Positions 21,398-33,500 of a DNA stretch of 38,953 nucleotides are shown here, piece by piece. The stretch is taken from positions 1 through 38,953 of IMG/VR virus record IMGVR_UViG_3300031697_000122; one strand, 5' to 3'. The notes under the pieces are model-generated. The model did not search any database and was not told where the DNA came from. It was given only the letters and a program-made list of their open reading frames with translations. The position numbers and the translations under genes were made by a program. Positions within the stretch are counted from its first letter, which is position 1. Each line of letters begins with the position of its first letter. Origin of the DNA: a virus.

Positions 21398-22029
21398 TGA
21401 TAACAAGAGAATTCATAGATGAAAATGAGAGGATTATAGATACAATCCTTGATACAACATTAACTCTTTTAGATGATGTAGCAAAATTGATAACTAATTT
21501 GAATGATGAACACATGACTGAAAAATTAAAAGCATTTGCAACTGAAATCATTCAAGAAGAGTATGAAATCAATCATTATATAGAAGAAATTATCGATGCT
21601 TGGGTACTCACACTCAAAGAAAGTGATGATGGTGTAATAGGCTTCGATATAGAAAATCATGTAAGTGGTGCAATCGAAACTGAGTGGCATAGTTCAAAAA
21701 CTAGCAATTCATGGTCATATGCACTACAGGATTATTTAAAAGTGATAGATGAAGGTAGGTCATCGTATAGTATACCACAAAGCCCAAAGGGTGAGGTATT
21801 GTCAATCGGTAGTCAGGGCGGTGCTGGTGGCTTCCCATACAATCATCAAAAAGGTTCTAAGCCTATAACAATGCCAGCCAAAGATGGAACTAATGTAAAA
21901 AATAGAATAAAGCATAGAATTCAGGAATATATTGATAGCTTATTTGAAGGAATCCCAGAAATGGTTGGTGAAGTATTTAGTAATGACAGCCTCATTAAAT
22001 CACGAATGGCACAATTCTACCAAGGATAA
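21397..22029 (+). CDS. Putative head-tail joining / neck protein
   Basis: 210 residues; the ATG shares bases with the previous stop (TGATG), so translation is coupled. The N-terminal half is acidic and helical. The middle has WHSSKTSNSWSYALQDYLKV and a Gly/Pro-rich loop (SIPQSPKGEVLSIGSQGGAG), followed by a basic helical C-terminus (VKNRIKHRIQEYIDSLFEG). The location and size match HK97 gp10-type head-tail joining proteins, but no motif proves it. Confidence 0.45.
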   Translation: MITREFIDENERIIDTILDTTLTLLDDVAKLITNLNDEHMTEKLKAFATEIIQEEYEINHYIEEIIDAWVLTLKESDDGVIGFDIENHVSGAIETEWHSSKTSNSWSYALQDYLKVIDEGRSSYSIPQSPKGEVLSIGSQGGAGGFPYNHQKGSKPITMPAKDGTNVKNRIKHRIQEYIDSLFEGIPEMVGEVFSNDSLIKSRMAQFYQG

Positions 22030-22035
22030 AATATA

Positions 22036-22512
22036 ATGGAAGATTCAAAAAAAGAAAAGATTCTCAAACAAATTGAAGTAGTTATCAAGAATATCAAGAC
22101 TACAACCATGGCACATGATAGTACATACTATGCAAATACCGTTGGTTATGTGGATAGACAGTATAACAATATCACATTAGAAGAGGTTAAACAACACCCT
22201 ACGAACTGGGTTGTGATAAATAATCTCGGTGAGAAGCACAAAGCATTAGTTGGTGGTCAGTTTGAAAATAGAATTAATATTCAAATCATTGGCTTTGTTA
22301 GAGTTATTAACAATGGCGAAAACCTTGACACGCTAATGAACTCCTTGCAAAAAGATATAATGCTTGCTATGCTTAATGACGTGGGACTAGGTGGTTTGTG
22401 CAGTTATCTAGTTCCTACTGTGACGAGAACTGTTGATAAGATGATATATCCGTATGGTGGATTTGCAATGCATATTGATTGCGTGTATGTCACCTTCGGA
22501 AAAGACATTTAA
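22036..22512 (+). CDS. Putative tail terminator protein
   Basis: 158 residues. The N-terminal helix is followed by PTNWVVINNLGEKHK, RINIQIIGFVRV, a helix (NLDTLMNSLQKDIMLAML) and strands ending GGFAMHIDCVYVTFGKD. This helix-strand order, with a late strand after a long helix carrying a D-I-x-x-A-M-L pattern, is like gpU-type/gp17-type tail terminator proteins that cap the tube. AAGGA lies 9 nt before the ATG. It is directly before the tail tube gene, the usual place. Confidence 0.5.
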   Translation: MEDSKKEKILKQIEVVIKNIKTTTMAHDSTYYANTVGYVDRQYNNITLEEVKQHPTNWVVINNLGEKHKALVGGQFENRINIQIIGFVRVINNGENLDTLMNSLQKDIMLAMLNDVGLGGLCSYLVPTVTRTVDKMIYPYGGFAMHIDCVYVTFGKDI

Positions 22513-22526
22513 TAAGGAGAAAAATT

Positions 22527-23528
22527 ATGCGAGCTACAGGTTCACAATCTTCCATAAAATTCGTTCAAGAAAAAACATGGAAAGAAGTTGTTGTTAAAGC
22601 TGATATGGCTGAAGTTTATGGTTTAAACGTTCGTTCATGTAATCTTGGTGGAAAGAAAGGTCAATTTCAGTCTGAAACTATCAACCAGTATAGAGCGATT
22701 GTCGGTCTTGGTGATGGTAATAAAGCTGTTGATGGTAATATCGTAACTGATTTCTTACCAGAAGGACTCGAAGTTCCATTAAGACATTTATTGGGTAAAG
22801 GAACTATAGCCACAAGTGGTACTGGCCCTTATACACACACATTAAAAGGTTCTGCTGATTCTATGCAGGGTTTAATGATACAGAAAGCTTTCACGAATGT
22901 TGACGAATATTTTATTTATACAGGTAATCGTATTAATAGCATGGCTATTAACATCATTCAAGAAGGTTTCCATGATGTAACATGGGATATGATTGGTTCT
23001 ACCGAAACTATCTCAGCAACTGACCAAATGCCAGTTAATGCTGACGATGACCCACCAGTTTATCCTACTAAGTCTGGTTTCACTGGTTATGACTGTGTTG
23101 TATCCACTGACCATGCTACACCAGGAACTTTCGTTGCTATAAGTAACGTAACTGATGGTAACATCAACATTAGTAATAGTGTTGAAACTGATGGTTATGT
23201 TCTTGGCTCTGACGAAAGAGCATCTGCTGAACTCGGAATGCGTGAATGTTCTGGTGCTTTCAAAATGTTCTTTAGTGATTCTACATTATATGCTCTATTT
23301 AATAGTGGTATTGAGTGTGGTTTACGCTTCACATTTGACAATGAAACAGACTCCATTACATTTGAATTTCCAAAAGTGAAAATCCAAGGTGACTCACCTG
23401 CGATTGAATCCGCTTCTGGTGTTAATCTCAATCTAACTTTCAAAGCTAGATATGATACAACAACTTCAACGGATGTTACAGTTACTATTGTAAATAGTAC
23501 TGCGACAATTGACGAAGAACCAACATAG
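22527..23528 (+). CDS. Tail tube (major tail) protein
   Basis: 333 residues; builds the tail tube around the tape measure. Beta-rich, Gly/Ser/Thr-rich, with RATGSQSSIKFVQEKTWK at the start and the tail-tube style segments GLEVPLRHLLGKG and NSMAINIIQEGFHDVTWDMIGSTE. Later come NVTDGNINISNSVETDGYVLGS and ERASAELGMRECSGAFKMFF, and a C-terminal beta region (VNLNLTFKARYD...). AAGGAG lies 8 nt before the ATG; an upstream in-frame extension overlaps the terminator gene and is rejected. It precedes the chaperone pair and the tape measure, as expected. Confidence 0.8.
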   Translation: MRATGSQSSIKFVQEKTWKEVVVKADMAEVYGLNVRSCNLGGKKGQFQSETINQYRAIVGLGDGNKAVDGNIVTDFLPEGLEVPLRHLLGKGTIATSGTGPYTHTLKGSADSMQGLMIQKAFTNVDEYFIYTGNRINSMAINIIQEGFHDVTWDMIGSTETISATDQMPVNADDDPPVYPTKSGFTGYDCVVSTDHATPGTFVAISNVTDGNINISNSVETDGYVLGSDERASAELGMRECSGAFKMFFSDSTLYALFNSGIECGLRFTFDNETDSITFEFPKVKIQGDSPAIESASGVNLNLTFKARYDTTTSTDVTVTIVNSTATIDEEPT

Positions 23529-23561
23529 AATCAAATTTAATTATTTGAGACTTGTTTTAAT

Positions 23562-23602
23562 ATAGGTACATGTGTTACTATTTTAGTGGCACCTGTGCCT
23601 AT
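23562..23602 (+). terminator. Strong hairpin between tail tube and chaperone genes
   Basis: ATAGGTACA and TGTGCCTAT (9 bp, one G-U) enclose GTGTTACT / AGTGGCAC (8 bp, two G-U) with a single T/C mismatch and a 5-nt loop: about 17 pairs. Then TTTATATTAAGGGG, a weak T-run merging with the ribosome site of the next gene. A partial terminator or mRNA-stabilising hairpin after the abundant tube message. Confidence 0.65.
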
Positions 23603-23626
23603 TTTATATTAAGGGGAATTTTTATA

Positions 23627-24070
23627 ATGTTAAAAATTGCAAATATTATTGCGAAGACTGTTCCATCTGCTTTTGTTAAGTACGACGAAGACTTTGGTGT
23701 CGAATTCGACTTACTCTTCATTCAAAAAGAAGAATTGAACAAAATCACTGGTCAATTTACAAAGATGAAATTCAATCCAAAGACTCATCAAAAAGATGAA
23801 GTTATTGATTCAGACGGATTGAGAAATCGAATCTGTGAAAAATGTGTTAAGGGTTGGAAAGGTGTTACCCCTCGTTGGTTAGCAACTATGTTCCCAATAG
23901 ACAAAGAAGAAGTTGAAGATATGGAAGAAGAAATTGAATTCTCCCAAGAAAATCTAACAACTATCATAGAAAAAGCTTATGGGCTTGATGGTTGGATTTT
24001 TGAAAACGTAAGAAATGGTGCAAATTTCAATCGTTCTCAAGAACACAAAGATGAACAAATAAAAAACTAA
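23627..24070 (+). CDS. Tail assembly chaperone, short form (gpG-like)
   Basis: 147 residues. Binds tape measure protein and tube subunits during tail assembly and is not part of the final virion in lambda-like systems. It begins MLKIANIIAKTVPSAFVKY and ends RSQEHKDEQIKN. The central FDLLFIQKEELNKITGQF and VKGWKGVTPRWLATMF resemble gpG-type chaperones. AGGGG lies 10 nt before the ATG. The last sense codons form a slippery heptamer directly before TAA, and the -1 frame is open beyond it, making a longer product. Confidence 0.8.
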   Translation: MLKIANIIAKTVPSAFVKYDEDFGVEFDLLFIQKEELNKITGQFTKMKFNPKTHQKDEVIDSDGLRNRICEKCVKGWKGVTPRWLATMFPIDKEEVEDMEEEIEFSQENLTTIIEKAYGLDGWIFENVRNGANFNRSQEHKDEQIKN

Positions 24071-24453
24071 AACTCTTTGCGGAGTGGCAATTTCGAGCCA
24101 ACTCTGCATCATGCGAAGACTGCATGAATCATTACCAGAGGATAAAGAAGTGTGATCCACCTTGTTTTGAAAATGGGATATGTGAATTCGGGAAGCCCGA
24201 TTTATGGGTATCCAATCATTATGCTTGGGAGCTATGGCAGAAATGTTCATCGCAGGTTATAGTGGCTGGAATGGGTGACGTTCTAGGTATAAAATTTGAG
24301 GCAATCGCTTTCATTTTTGACCTTTACGAAATCTATGAACCAGAAGAAAGACAATTTTACTTTGAAAAAATCCTAATTATTGATATAATTAGATTGAAGA
24401 GTAAAAGTTCTGGTGGAACGATTACCAATAATAAGGGTAGAAAATCTAAATAG
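23627..24453 (+). CDS. Tail assembly chaperone, -1 frameshift product (gpGT-like)
   Basis: A fraction of ribosomes should slip back one base on A AAA AAC (24061-24067) and read on from CTA at 24067, adding 128 residues (LKLFAEWQFRANSASCEDC...) to the 147 of the short form, about 275 in all. The extension has four Cys in two groups (C-x-x-C and C-D-P-P-C), followed by helices (SNHYAWELWQKCSSQ) and a basic C-terminus. The only ATG in the extension (24124) has no ribosome site, and the reading frame is open from the heptamer onward. Order, size and the slip site match lambda G/GT. Confidence 0.85.
24061..24107 (+). promoter_or_regulatory. Programmed -1 ribosomal frameshift signal
   Basis: Slippery heptamer A AAA AAC in the correct phase (…ATA AAA AAC TAA). 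Eleven nt downstream, GCGGAGTGGC (24079-24088) pairs with GCCAACTCTGC (24097-24107): ten pairs with one G-U and one bulged A around an 8-nt loop, a suitable pausing stem-loop. Confidence 0.88.
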
Positions 24454-24462
24454 AAACGAATA

Positions 24463-24509
24463 AATGACAATATACCGATTGGAAACGATTTGTATATTGT
24501 CATTTTTTT
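24463..24509 (+). terminator. Rho-independent terminator before the tape measure gene
   Basis: Perfect 12-bp stem AATGACAATATA / TATATTGTCATT with an 18-nt loop and seven T. It starts 10 nt after the chaperone extension stop. The GGAG of the tape measure begins 2 nt past the T-run, and no promoter is seen between them. Confidence 0.85.
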
Positions 24510-24522
24510 ATGGAGCGATACT

Positions 24523-27500
24523 ATGGCTATAAATAATCTGAATAAGTTACTTACAGATATTAACAAGATTCGTGAGAATACTTTAGATTTAAAGAAAGTA
24601 AACGATGAAATGCGTAATACTCTCGAAAAGAACACTAAAGCCACTAATGATTATGGTAAAAGTGTTGATAAAGTCAGTCGCTCCGTTGAAGAGCTTGAGG
24701 CAATTGAAGCAAGGCGTTCAGCAAGAGCAGAAGAGCGAAGAGCCAAACGACAAAAACAAATAGATGATAACGAAAAACAGATAGCCACTATTAAGCGACT
24801 TGAGGGTGCTAATAAGTCAATGGCTGACCAATTGGCTTCACTTTCAAGCAAGATGAATTCGTTTAAAAGTCAAACTGCACAAGTAACTCAAGGTGTAGGT
24901 TCTGGTGCTGTTTCATCCAAAGCCGAAATCACTTCTCTTACAAATGCATTAAAAGGATTTGCAAGCACAATCAAAACTGCTGGAAATGGTTCTACTAATG
25001 CAACTACAAAGATTGTAAATGACGCAAAGAAGATTAAGAGTGGAATGGAGAGTGCTTTCTTCGGTAGCCAAAAAGCCAGAGGTAAAAGCTCTATAGCTAG
25101 TTTCTTCAAAGAACAATTCCAAGGTGTAAGCACAGCAATCACAAAAGAGGTTGCTAATGTTCAGGCAAGTGGTTTTAAGCTCGGTCAGGGCGTTGTTGCA
25201 GGAATATCAACTGGAATATCCAGCGGAGCAGGAAACGCCACCATAGGCAAAGCCCTGGCGAAGCAATTGGGTAAAATTGTTGACCAACAAACACAAGAAG
25301 CATATAAAGCTCTTTCAAAAATCATTAAAGGTTGGGATAACCTATTAGATAGTGATAAAATTGAAAAGATTTCAGAAGTTGCTGGTGATATAAAAGAGAA
25401 GCTTGCAACAATAAAAGATATTAAGTTGATTGATACAACTTCAACATTTGGAACGCCAGATAAAAAGAAATCCACCATGAAAGAGTATGATGGTAGATTG
25501 AAAAATATTAAAAATTTCAATAAAGAAGTTATAAAGTTGGCAGGTTCATTGAATACAGAACTTACCACAAAACAAAAATCAAGCATTAAACAAATAGCAA
25601 GCCTTGAGTCCAGAGCATCCAAGGCTATGCTGAAATCGGTTGCAAATGGTAATCCAGAACAGGGAATGGATAAGGTTAAATTTTTTCAAAAGCAAGCCAA
25701 AGAAATTCAAACCTCCATGAAGCGTTCTGTTTCGGTTATGAACATGAATGTAAAAGCTCAGAAGGATGCCACTAACACAGAAATCGACCAACAAAAAATT
25801 AAGAATACTGTTTGGATGAACTCTTTAAAGAATCGTGAAGATTTTTATAAGAAGAATATTAAAGTTGTTGAAAGTGGCGAAACCCAACTAAGACAAATCC
25901 AGGGCAAATTCACTTCTAAAGAGTTGGCTCCAGGTGGACTTAGCAAAGGTAAGCTGGGATTTACCGCTTCTGGTGCTAGTGAGCAAGAATTGGTTAAGAT
26001 AATGGCACGTATGAATTCAACTATGCGTAAAACCGCTTCTGACCAAACAATAAGCCTTACTGACATGACAAAGAGCTTTAAATCATATACCACAAACTAC
26101 GAAGTTTATAGTATGCGTTTAATCACTATGATGAATGAGCGACAAGCCAGAGAGAAAGCTTCCAGTATTGCCTTTAAAGAAGAACTTAAATCTCGCAAAA
26201 ATGCAGTTAAGAATATTGGTTCTCCTTTAAGCTTTTTAAGTGAAACTGAAAATATCATTAAGGATAATGCAAAGATAGCAAAACAGGATTTTGAAAAGCG
26301 ACTTGTAAATGCGAAAGAATATTATTCTGAGTATATGAAGAATGAAGAAACATTTCAAGAAAATTTGAGACAACTTAGTGGTAAATGGACTGAGAAAGAA
26401 TTATATAGTAAGAAAGAAAGTACTAGAGCCATAAGTGGCGATATTAGCATTGAAGCAGAAGTCAAACAGTTGAAAAAGATGCAAGACCTTCTCAATGATG
26501 CCAGAACCAATGCACAGAAGTCACAAGCAGATATCGCTGGTGGTGGAAATGGGGAAATGTATATAAAACAGGCTATGGAAGCTCAGAAAGCATATGTCAT
26601 CGAAAAAGATGTAATGGAAAAATTGATTTATGGTCGACTTAATGTAAAGCGAAAAGAAGATAAAATCATAAAAGATGCAGAACTTAAAGATAAAGCTAGT
26701 ATGGCTACAAAAATCTCTATTGCAATGAAAGTGAATAAAGCAAAAGAGAAGTTGATGCGTGATGAAAAATCATATCAAACTAAGATGGATAATGATGCAA
26801 TTGCTTCTGCTAAACTTACAAAAAACGCCAAAATAAAATCTGCACAAGAAACTTCAAAAGCTCTTTCTAAATTGGGTGAAAGTATAGGCTTCGGTTATAG
26901 AAACAGAAACCTATTTGAATCGGCTTCCCAGAGTGCCTACGCCATTAGAAGATTTGGACACGATATGGGAATGGGGTTACAGGCTGTCATAAAGAAAATG
27001 ATGGTTCTAACAGCAATGTTTACAGCATTTGCCGTAGCAGTATCCGCTACTGCCGTTGTAGCATCTAAGAAATTCTTAGATTTCGGTGAAAGTATTATAA
27101 AAGCAACTGAAAGTATTAGGGGTTATCGTATCGCTTTATATGGTATGATGCAATCTCAGGCTGGTGTCAACGAATTGATTGCCACAGCTACCAAAGTTAC
27201 CGCCGACTTACCAATTGGTTTCCAACAGGTTCAAGAATCTCTCAAGGGATTAGTTTTAATCGCCCCAGTTAGAGATATGTTGAAAAATGCTGATGATGTA
27301 GAAGCGACAATGGGAAGACTTTATAAAATCGTCATAGGTTTGGCGCAAATTCAACCTGAGTGGGGAGCCAAGGGTGCTATATTCTCTTTGAGAAACGCAT
27401 TGACTGGTGACTTACGCTCATTACAAAGAAGATTTGAGATACCAGTTAGAGCAATTTATTCTGATGAAGGTGTTTCTCTTCAAGATTTACAATATCAACC

Positions 27501-30500
27501 TGAAAAGATGGTTGAGACATTATCTAAATATATCTCTACATTTTATAACTCAGAAACCTTGAGTATGCAGAATGCTCAGTTTGGAGCAGTGTTAGAGAAG
27601 TTGAAAGGTGTATGGGTAAACTTCCTATCATCTATCGGTGAGTCTGGGTTCTACGATATATTTGTAAAACAATTTATTGATGTGAGAAATGTTTTGCAGG
27701 ATTTTGAAAAAACATCTGGCTTCAAAACCCTTGCAAAAAGTATAAGTAACTCAATGTCAACAATCCTTATATCTGTGAAAACAGTTCTTTCATATATTGG
27801 TGGAAACATCATGAAGAATGTATTTGGTATTGATGAAAAGTCAAACAAGGCTGATGTAGTTAGCAAAATGTTTGAAACTACAGCAAAGACAATTAAAGCA
27901 TTGTCGGCGATGATACAAGATGATTCAACCAGAACATACATAAAAGATACTGGTACAGCAATGTATGAGTCAATCATCAATCCAATAAAAGAATTTGCTA
28001 GAATTTCTTATTCCATGTTCAAAGATGTTAAGGCTGGTATTGAATATATATCAAATGCTCTACAGGCAATGGGTAAAGATTCCACTTTTGGTGATGTAGC
28101 CAAAAAAGGATTGTTGTGGACTATGATAATCGGCCCTGGAAACGTAGCAATGATAGGGGCTAGTGCTGGTATATTATTTGCAAACGTTCTTGGAATGTTC
28201 GTAAATACTGTTAAAGTAATGATTGCGTTGATGGGATTCCTCAAAACAACTTGGTTGGGAGTTTGGTTAGCTCCATTTGCTAAGATTGCTCTTGCGTTTG
28301 GCGGAGTTGTTGCCTTGGTGAAAGGACTTCAATTTGCATTAATTAATCCTGAGGAAACGAAAGAAACCATTAGAGATATTGCGGATTTTCTAGTAATTAC
28401 ATTAGGAATTGCCTTCTCGAACATAGCCAAACAAATGGCAAAGTTGGCATTATTAATTGCAAGTAAAATTCCATTTTTGAATAGTTTTTTACCAAAAAGT
28501 GAATATGCTGGTAATACAGGCATATCATACAAACAGGCAGAAATATCCAGACTTGAGGCAGGGCATCGTAATATAAATATTCCTTCTGACGGAGACCCAT
28601 ATGGAATGCCTCGTAATTTGGTAAATCCTAATCAAAAGCAGATTGATAGGCTCAGAGCAGAAATAGAAGCAATACAGAATGACAAGTCACAGATTAGTGA
28701 TATTGATAAAGTGTTAAATGTATCATTGATGACAGAAATGTATGCAGGTTGGTCAACGAATGCGATTGGAAAACAACTGGTAATTAAGGGTGGTTATATT
28801 GAAAAGGGTATTGGCTGGGTATCATCACTTGTCGGCGGTCTAAGTAATTTATTGACAGATACAGATAAAGAGCTTGAAAAATTAGTTGTTCCAATAACTG
28901 ATACAAAAACTGGTAAATCTGTAGTTGCAGATATAAAGAATTTGACAGACTCAACCAAAAATTCTGCAATGCCTATGTTCAAAGCGATACAAGAACTTAA
29001 TGGGATTGGTGTACAAATCACATCAGCATTCCGTAAAGGTGATAGTGGAACTCATGGTAAAGGATATTCAATAGATTCACAAATCCTTTCAAATGGTGGA
29101 GTTGCTGATGGTAGTACTGGATTAGGCTATAATGCATATAAACAATCCATATCCAAAATGGTAGAGCATGGCGGTATTAAAAAAATCATAATGGAATCTG
29201 CTAATGGTAAGAAGATGAATGAAACGATAGCAGAAAAATTGAACAAGGAATTTAAAGATACTGATATATCTTATAAACAAGTTGCAGGACAGAAAAATCC
29301 TGTAATGCATACTGAATTTATTCAAAAAGGTGTAGATGCAATCAAAACTGACATCGGGGCAGTTGCACAAAATTTATATAAGAATTTTACAAATACTTTA
29401 AATAATACTGAGATTGATGTATTCAGCGGTATCAATGAAGTTGCTGGTTCAGAACCAGGAAAACAATTAATACATGCACTTGATGGTATGCATGGAGCAA
29501 CTAATAAGTTATCAAAAGGTATAAAACTTAGAGCTTCTAGTATGGTTGGTATGGTCACAGCCACATTCGAACAATTTAAAAAAGATAACGGACAAATGTT
29601 CGGCCCTTCTGCGTTAAAGGAAATGGAAGCATCTTTCAATAAATATGAAGAAAGTAAACGGGCAATTCTTAACAAAATTGACATGAAGAGTGAATTGTCT
29701 AATGAAGGTGTCAAAATTGCATACGAAGAATTTCTAAAAAATATGTTTATGTTTGGTGGAGAAGAATATAGTGAAAAAGATAAATTCGCAAACTTCGCAA
29801 TCCAAAAATCAAAGATGAAAACTGCTTCGATGGGTGTTGGTGTAAGTCAATACTCTGATGTAAATTCGGTATTACCTATGATGGGTATGCTTGGAATGAT
29901 GACAGCCTCTCAAAACTCTGCTAGAACTTCTCAAAGCGTAGTATATGATGGTGCTGATATATCCAAACAGAACTTACTTTCATTACAATTGATGGAAAAT
30001 GTAAGTGCTACCTTATTACAAACTCAAATATTGAAAAAAGAATTCGAATTCTTATCTGTTCCAGCGGATATATTGGCAAGTAATTGGCAGACTGAATTCA
30101 ATGATAAGGCATTGGTTGAAAGCGTGAGAATGGCACATATCTTAAATGCAGATTTCACAGCAAATAAAGAAACTATGGATAGAGCATTTAAAAACGTTCA
30201 GAAGTTGCGACTAGAGGGCATGGGCTTAGACGATGCCATTGATGCAACTAAAAAGAATTATGTTAATGATAAAGATGTTGATAGGGTTCATGAAATCCTT
30301 GAATCAACAAGAGAAAGATTCCATTATATTCAAAAAGAATATGGGGTATTGGCTAAGACTAGAAAGTTGGATGCAAAGAAATTAACAGATTTGAAAAAAT
30401 ATAATGCGGTTCAACTTCTTGCAAATAAATCAAAGTATTTGGGTAGCAAAAATAAAGCTGTTAGAACTGGCTATTCTCAAGAATTCAGCGGTTTAGTTGC

Positions 30501-33500
30501 CGAAGGTGAAATTACAGATGCAAACGTAATCGTACAATCATCTATAGAAAATGCAGTTGCTGAATGGGATAATTTTGGAACAATCATCGAAACTTCTACA
30601 AAAGAAACTGTTAATAATATGAGTAGTGCTTTTGAAACTGGTTTCTTCGATATCATGACAGGTAAAATCAAAGGTCTTGGTGAAATGTTTAGTAGTATCG
30701 GTCAATCAATCATTGGTAGTATTGCAAAAATCATTTCTAAGATGCTTGCAATGTCGGCTACGAAGATGATATTCGGCATAGATATGAATGGTTCATCGGG
30801 TGGTTCTGCTGGTGGCTTGTTGGGTGGTCTATTCAGTATGTTTACTGGTGGCTCATCTGGTGGAGGCTTTGGAAGTTCAGCTATAGGAGCATTGAGTGGC
30901 TTATTAGACCCAGGAAATTCTACAACTCGTGGTGGTGGAATTGGTGCAATGTTGGCTAATGTAGTTGGAGCTTCTTCTGGTGCTGGCGGAGGCTTATTAA
31001 GTGGTATCCTAACAACTGGTGGAACCGCTGGTGCTGGTCTAATGGCCGGTGGAGCAGGAGCAGGAATACTTTCAAGCCTTATCGGTAGCACAGTTTCTAG
31101 CACATTGGCAAGTAAGGGCGTTATGGCCGCAATCAACGCAGGAGCAAGTCATGGAGCGATTGCGGCAAGTGCATTAAAGTTCTTAGCAAATCCAGCAACT
31201 TTAATAGCTGGTGGGGTGGCCGCATTTATAACACAGCCAGGACGATGGTTAGGTGGTTCTGTAGATAAAACTCAACCAGCTAGAGCCGCACAAGCGTCTT
31301 GGAATGATCAACGAAGTGAAATGATGAATAGACGAACTATAGATACATTGGATTATTACATGGGCGATACTGCATCTATTGAGGGCGCACAAATGGGTGG
31401 AATTGGACTTACAACTTGGAAGTCTGGTGCTAAATATGGTTATGATATGTGGAATGGCCCTTCCGAAACTCATGCATCTGCCGACCCAAGCGCATATCTA
31501 GCGAGTCTTGAAGGTTATTACAAGTTACTTATGTTGGCTGGCGAAAGTCATTATGAAAATGTAAAGAAGCTTAATAAACAGGGTGAAACTAACCAATTTA
31601 AATCATTACAAATGCAACTTGCATTCGACAGCAAAAAAATGACTATAATACAAGCTGAATATGCTAGATTTGCTTCTCCGAAATACACTGGTGCAGATAA
31701 GCGTGATAAGATGGATGAATGGAGAGATGCAGAACTAGAAGCAGAATACGCAAATTGGCAATTACAGGAAGAAGTTCTCAAGATGGAGAAAGAAACCGCT
31801 TATGCCAAAATGAATTATGAAACTTGGGTTGCTAGTATGGGGCAAAATCAAGTGGCAATCGCTACAACTGCAATATCTATAGAGAAAGAAAGAATGGCGA
31901 AGTTGGATGCAAATTCTTTGGAATGGTATGAAGCTAAAATGAGCTTAATGCAGAATGAAATTTCTCTTGCAAATACTTTAAAGGCAAATGCAAATGAAGC
32001 AAAGAATACATTAGCAAATACATTCCTATCCCTAGCTAAGATGGGTCAAACTGGAATGGTTAGTACTGGAATGGGATTGGCAAGAATGCCTAGATTATTA
32101 AATCCAAATGCTGATGGGCGTTATGGCGTTATGGCTCCAGTTAAAAAGAATGTAGATTTGATAAAAGGTCTTAAAGACGGAAATCTTGATATGTCACAAG
32201 TTGCTCATATAGTCGGTGCAAAGAAAACTGGAATGGGTGGTAGTGGTATATTTGACACACATATAAATCGTGAAAATGTTTGGGAAAGATCACAGAATTG
32301 GTTTGGTGGAGCATCTTCTAGTAATATTCAAAAGCGAATTGAGCAAATTCAATCCAGTGGTGGAAAGAACGTTGTTTATAATCGTGGGAAGATTGAATGG
32401 GATACCGAAGTTGAAAGATTGGTACAAACTTGGGATATGACAATTGAAGATGCTATCACTGAGCTAACTGAAGATATGAATAGATATATTGGTGATTATT
32501 CATTGACATTGGAAACTACACAAATTGGCGAAAGTACAAGAAATTTATTGAATAATATCGATAGCTCAATTGGCGATAAATTTGATATATTGACACAGAC
32601 ATACAGAAACCTTGAAATAGGTCGTGCATCTGGTTTCATTGATAATAATGAATTCATTACTGCTATGAAGGAAACTGATAGAGATATGGCTTCTTTCGTC
32701 AATGGATTGGCAGGAAACATCAATCAGGTTATCAAAAGCGGTTATATAAGCTTAAATGATGGGTATATTGCCAATTTCAATGCTAGTGTTGCTAGTGGAA
32801 ATACTGGTGATATTGAAAATTCATTTGATGCAATCATAAAGGCTGGAAATAAAGGCAGAACTAAAGAAGGAATGCTTGATTATTTCAAAGGTGATGACGA
32901 TTTCTCCAATATGAATAGTGTATTGGCTGGTGACGACATGAAGGATATTCGTGAAATCATGGACTTGAGCCAAACCAAAGAAAAATATAATGCATTTGTT
33001 GGATATAAAGACTTTGAATATTGGCAACGAAAGGCTGGTTCTGGTACGGGAGAAAGTTGGGGAGAAAGTTGGGAACTTAAAACTATTTCATATCCACAAT
33101 ATGAAGAAAGAACACGCCTAGTAGACCCAATAAATGACCTTAGTAATACATATGACAGTCCTTGGGAATTATATTATGAAACTAAGAAAGCAACTATAAT
33201 GAACAAGTTGAATAGTGCAGAAGATGAAAGTGCTGAATGGTTTGATGCACAATCAGAATTCTTTGCTCTAATGACTGAAAATATGGAACATGCCAAGGAA
33301 AAGGCTGAGAAGTTACAAGATGATTTGAATGGTATGTTTGGCAAAATCGAAGAAACTATGCGAATGCGAATTGCAGAAGAGAAAGAAACTGCTAAGGGTG
33401 ATGTATATTACTTTGATGTTGGCGAAACAAGAGATTCAAAAGTTATGCTTGACAAAATGCTTGAAGCGGTTAAGACTAATGACCCAGATGCTCAAAAATT

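Noticed and set aside
24124-24453. Independent gene starting at the ATG at 24124
   Set aside because: No Shine-Dalgarno site, and the frame is open upstream to an in-phase slippery heptamer; better explained as the extension of a frameshift fusion.
30702-31136. Pro/Ala-rich minus-strand frame opposite the tape measure Gly-rich region
   Set aside because: Mirror of Gly/Ala codons; no RBS and no minus-strand context in the right arm. Several similar antisense frames within 24.6-33.0 kb were rejected for the same reason.
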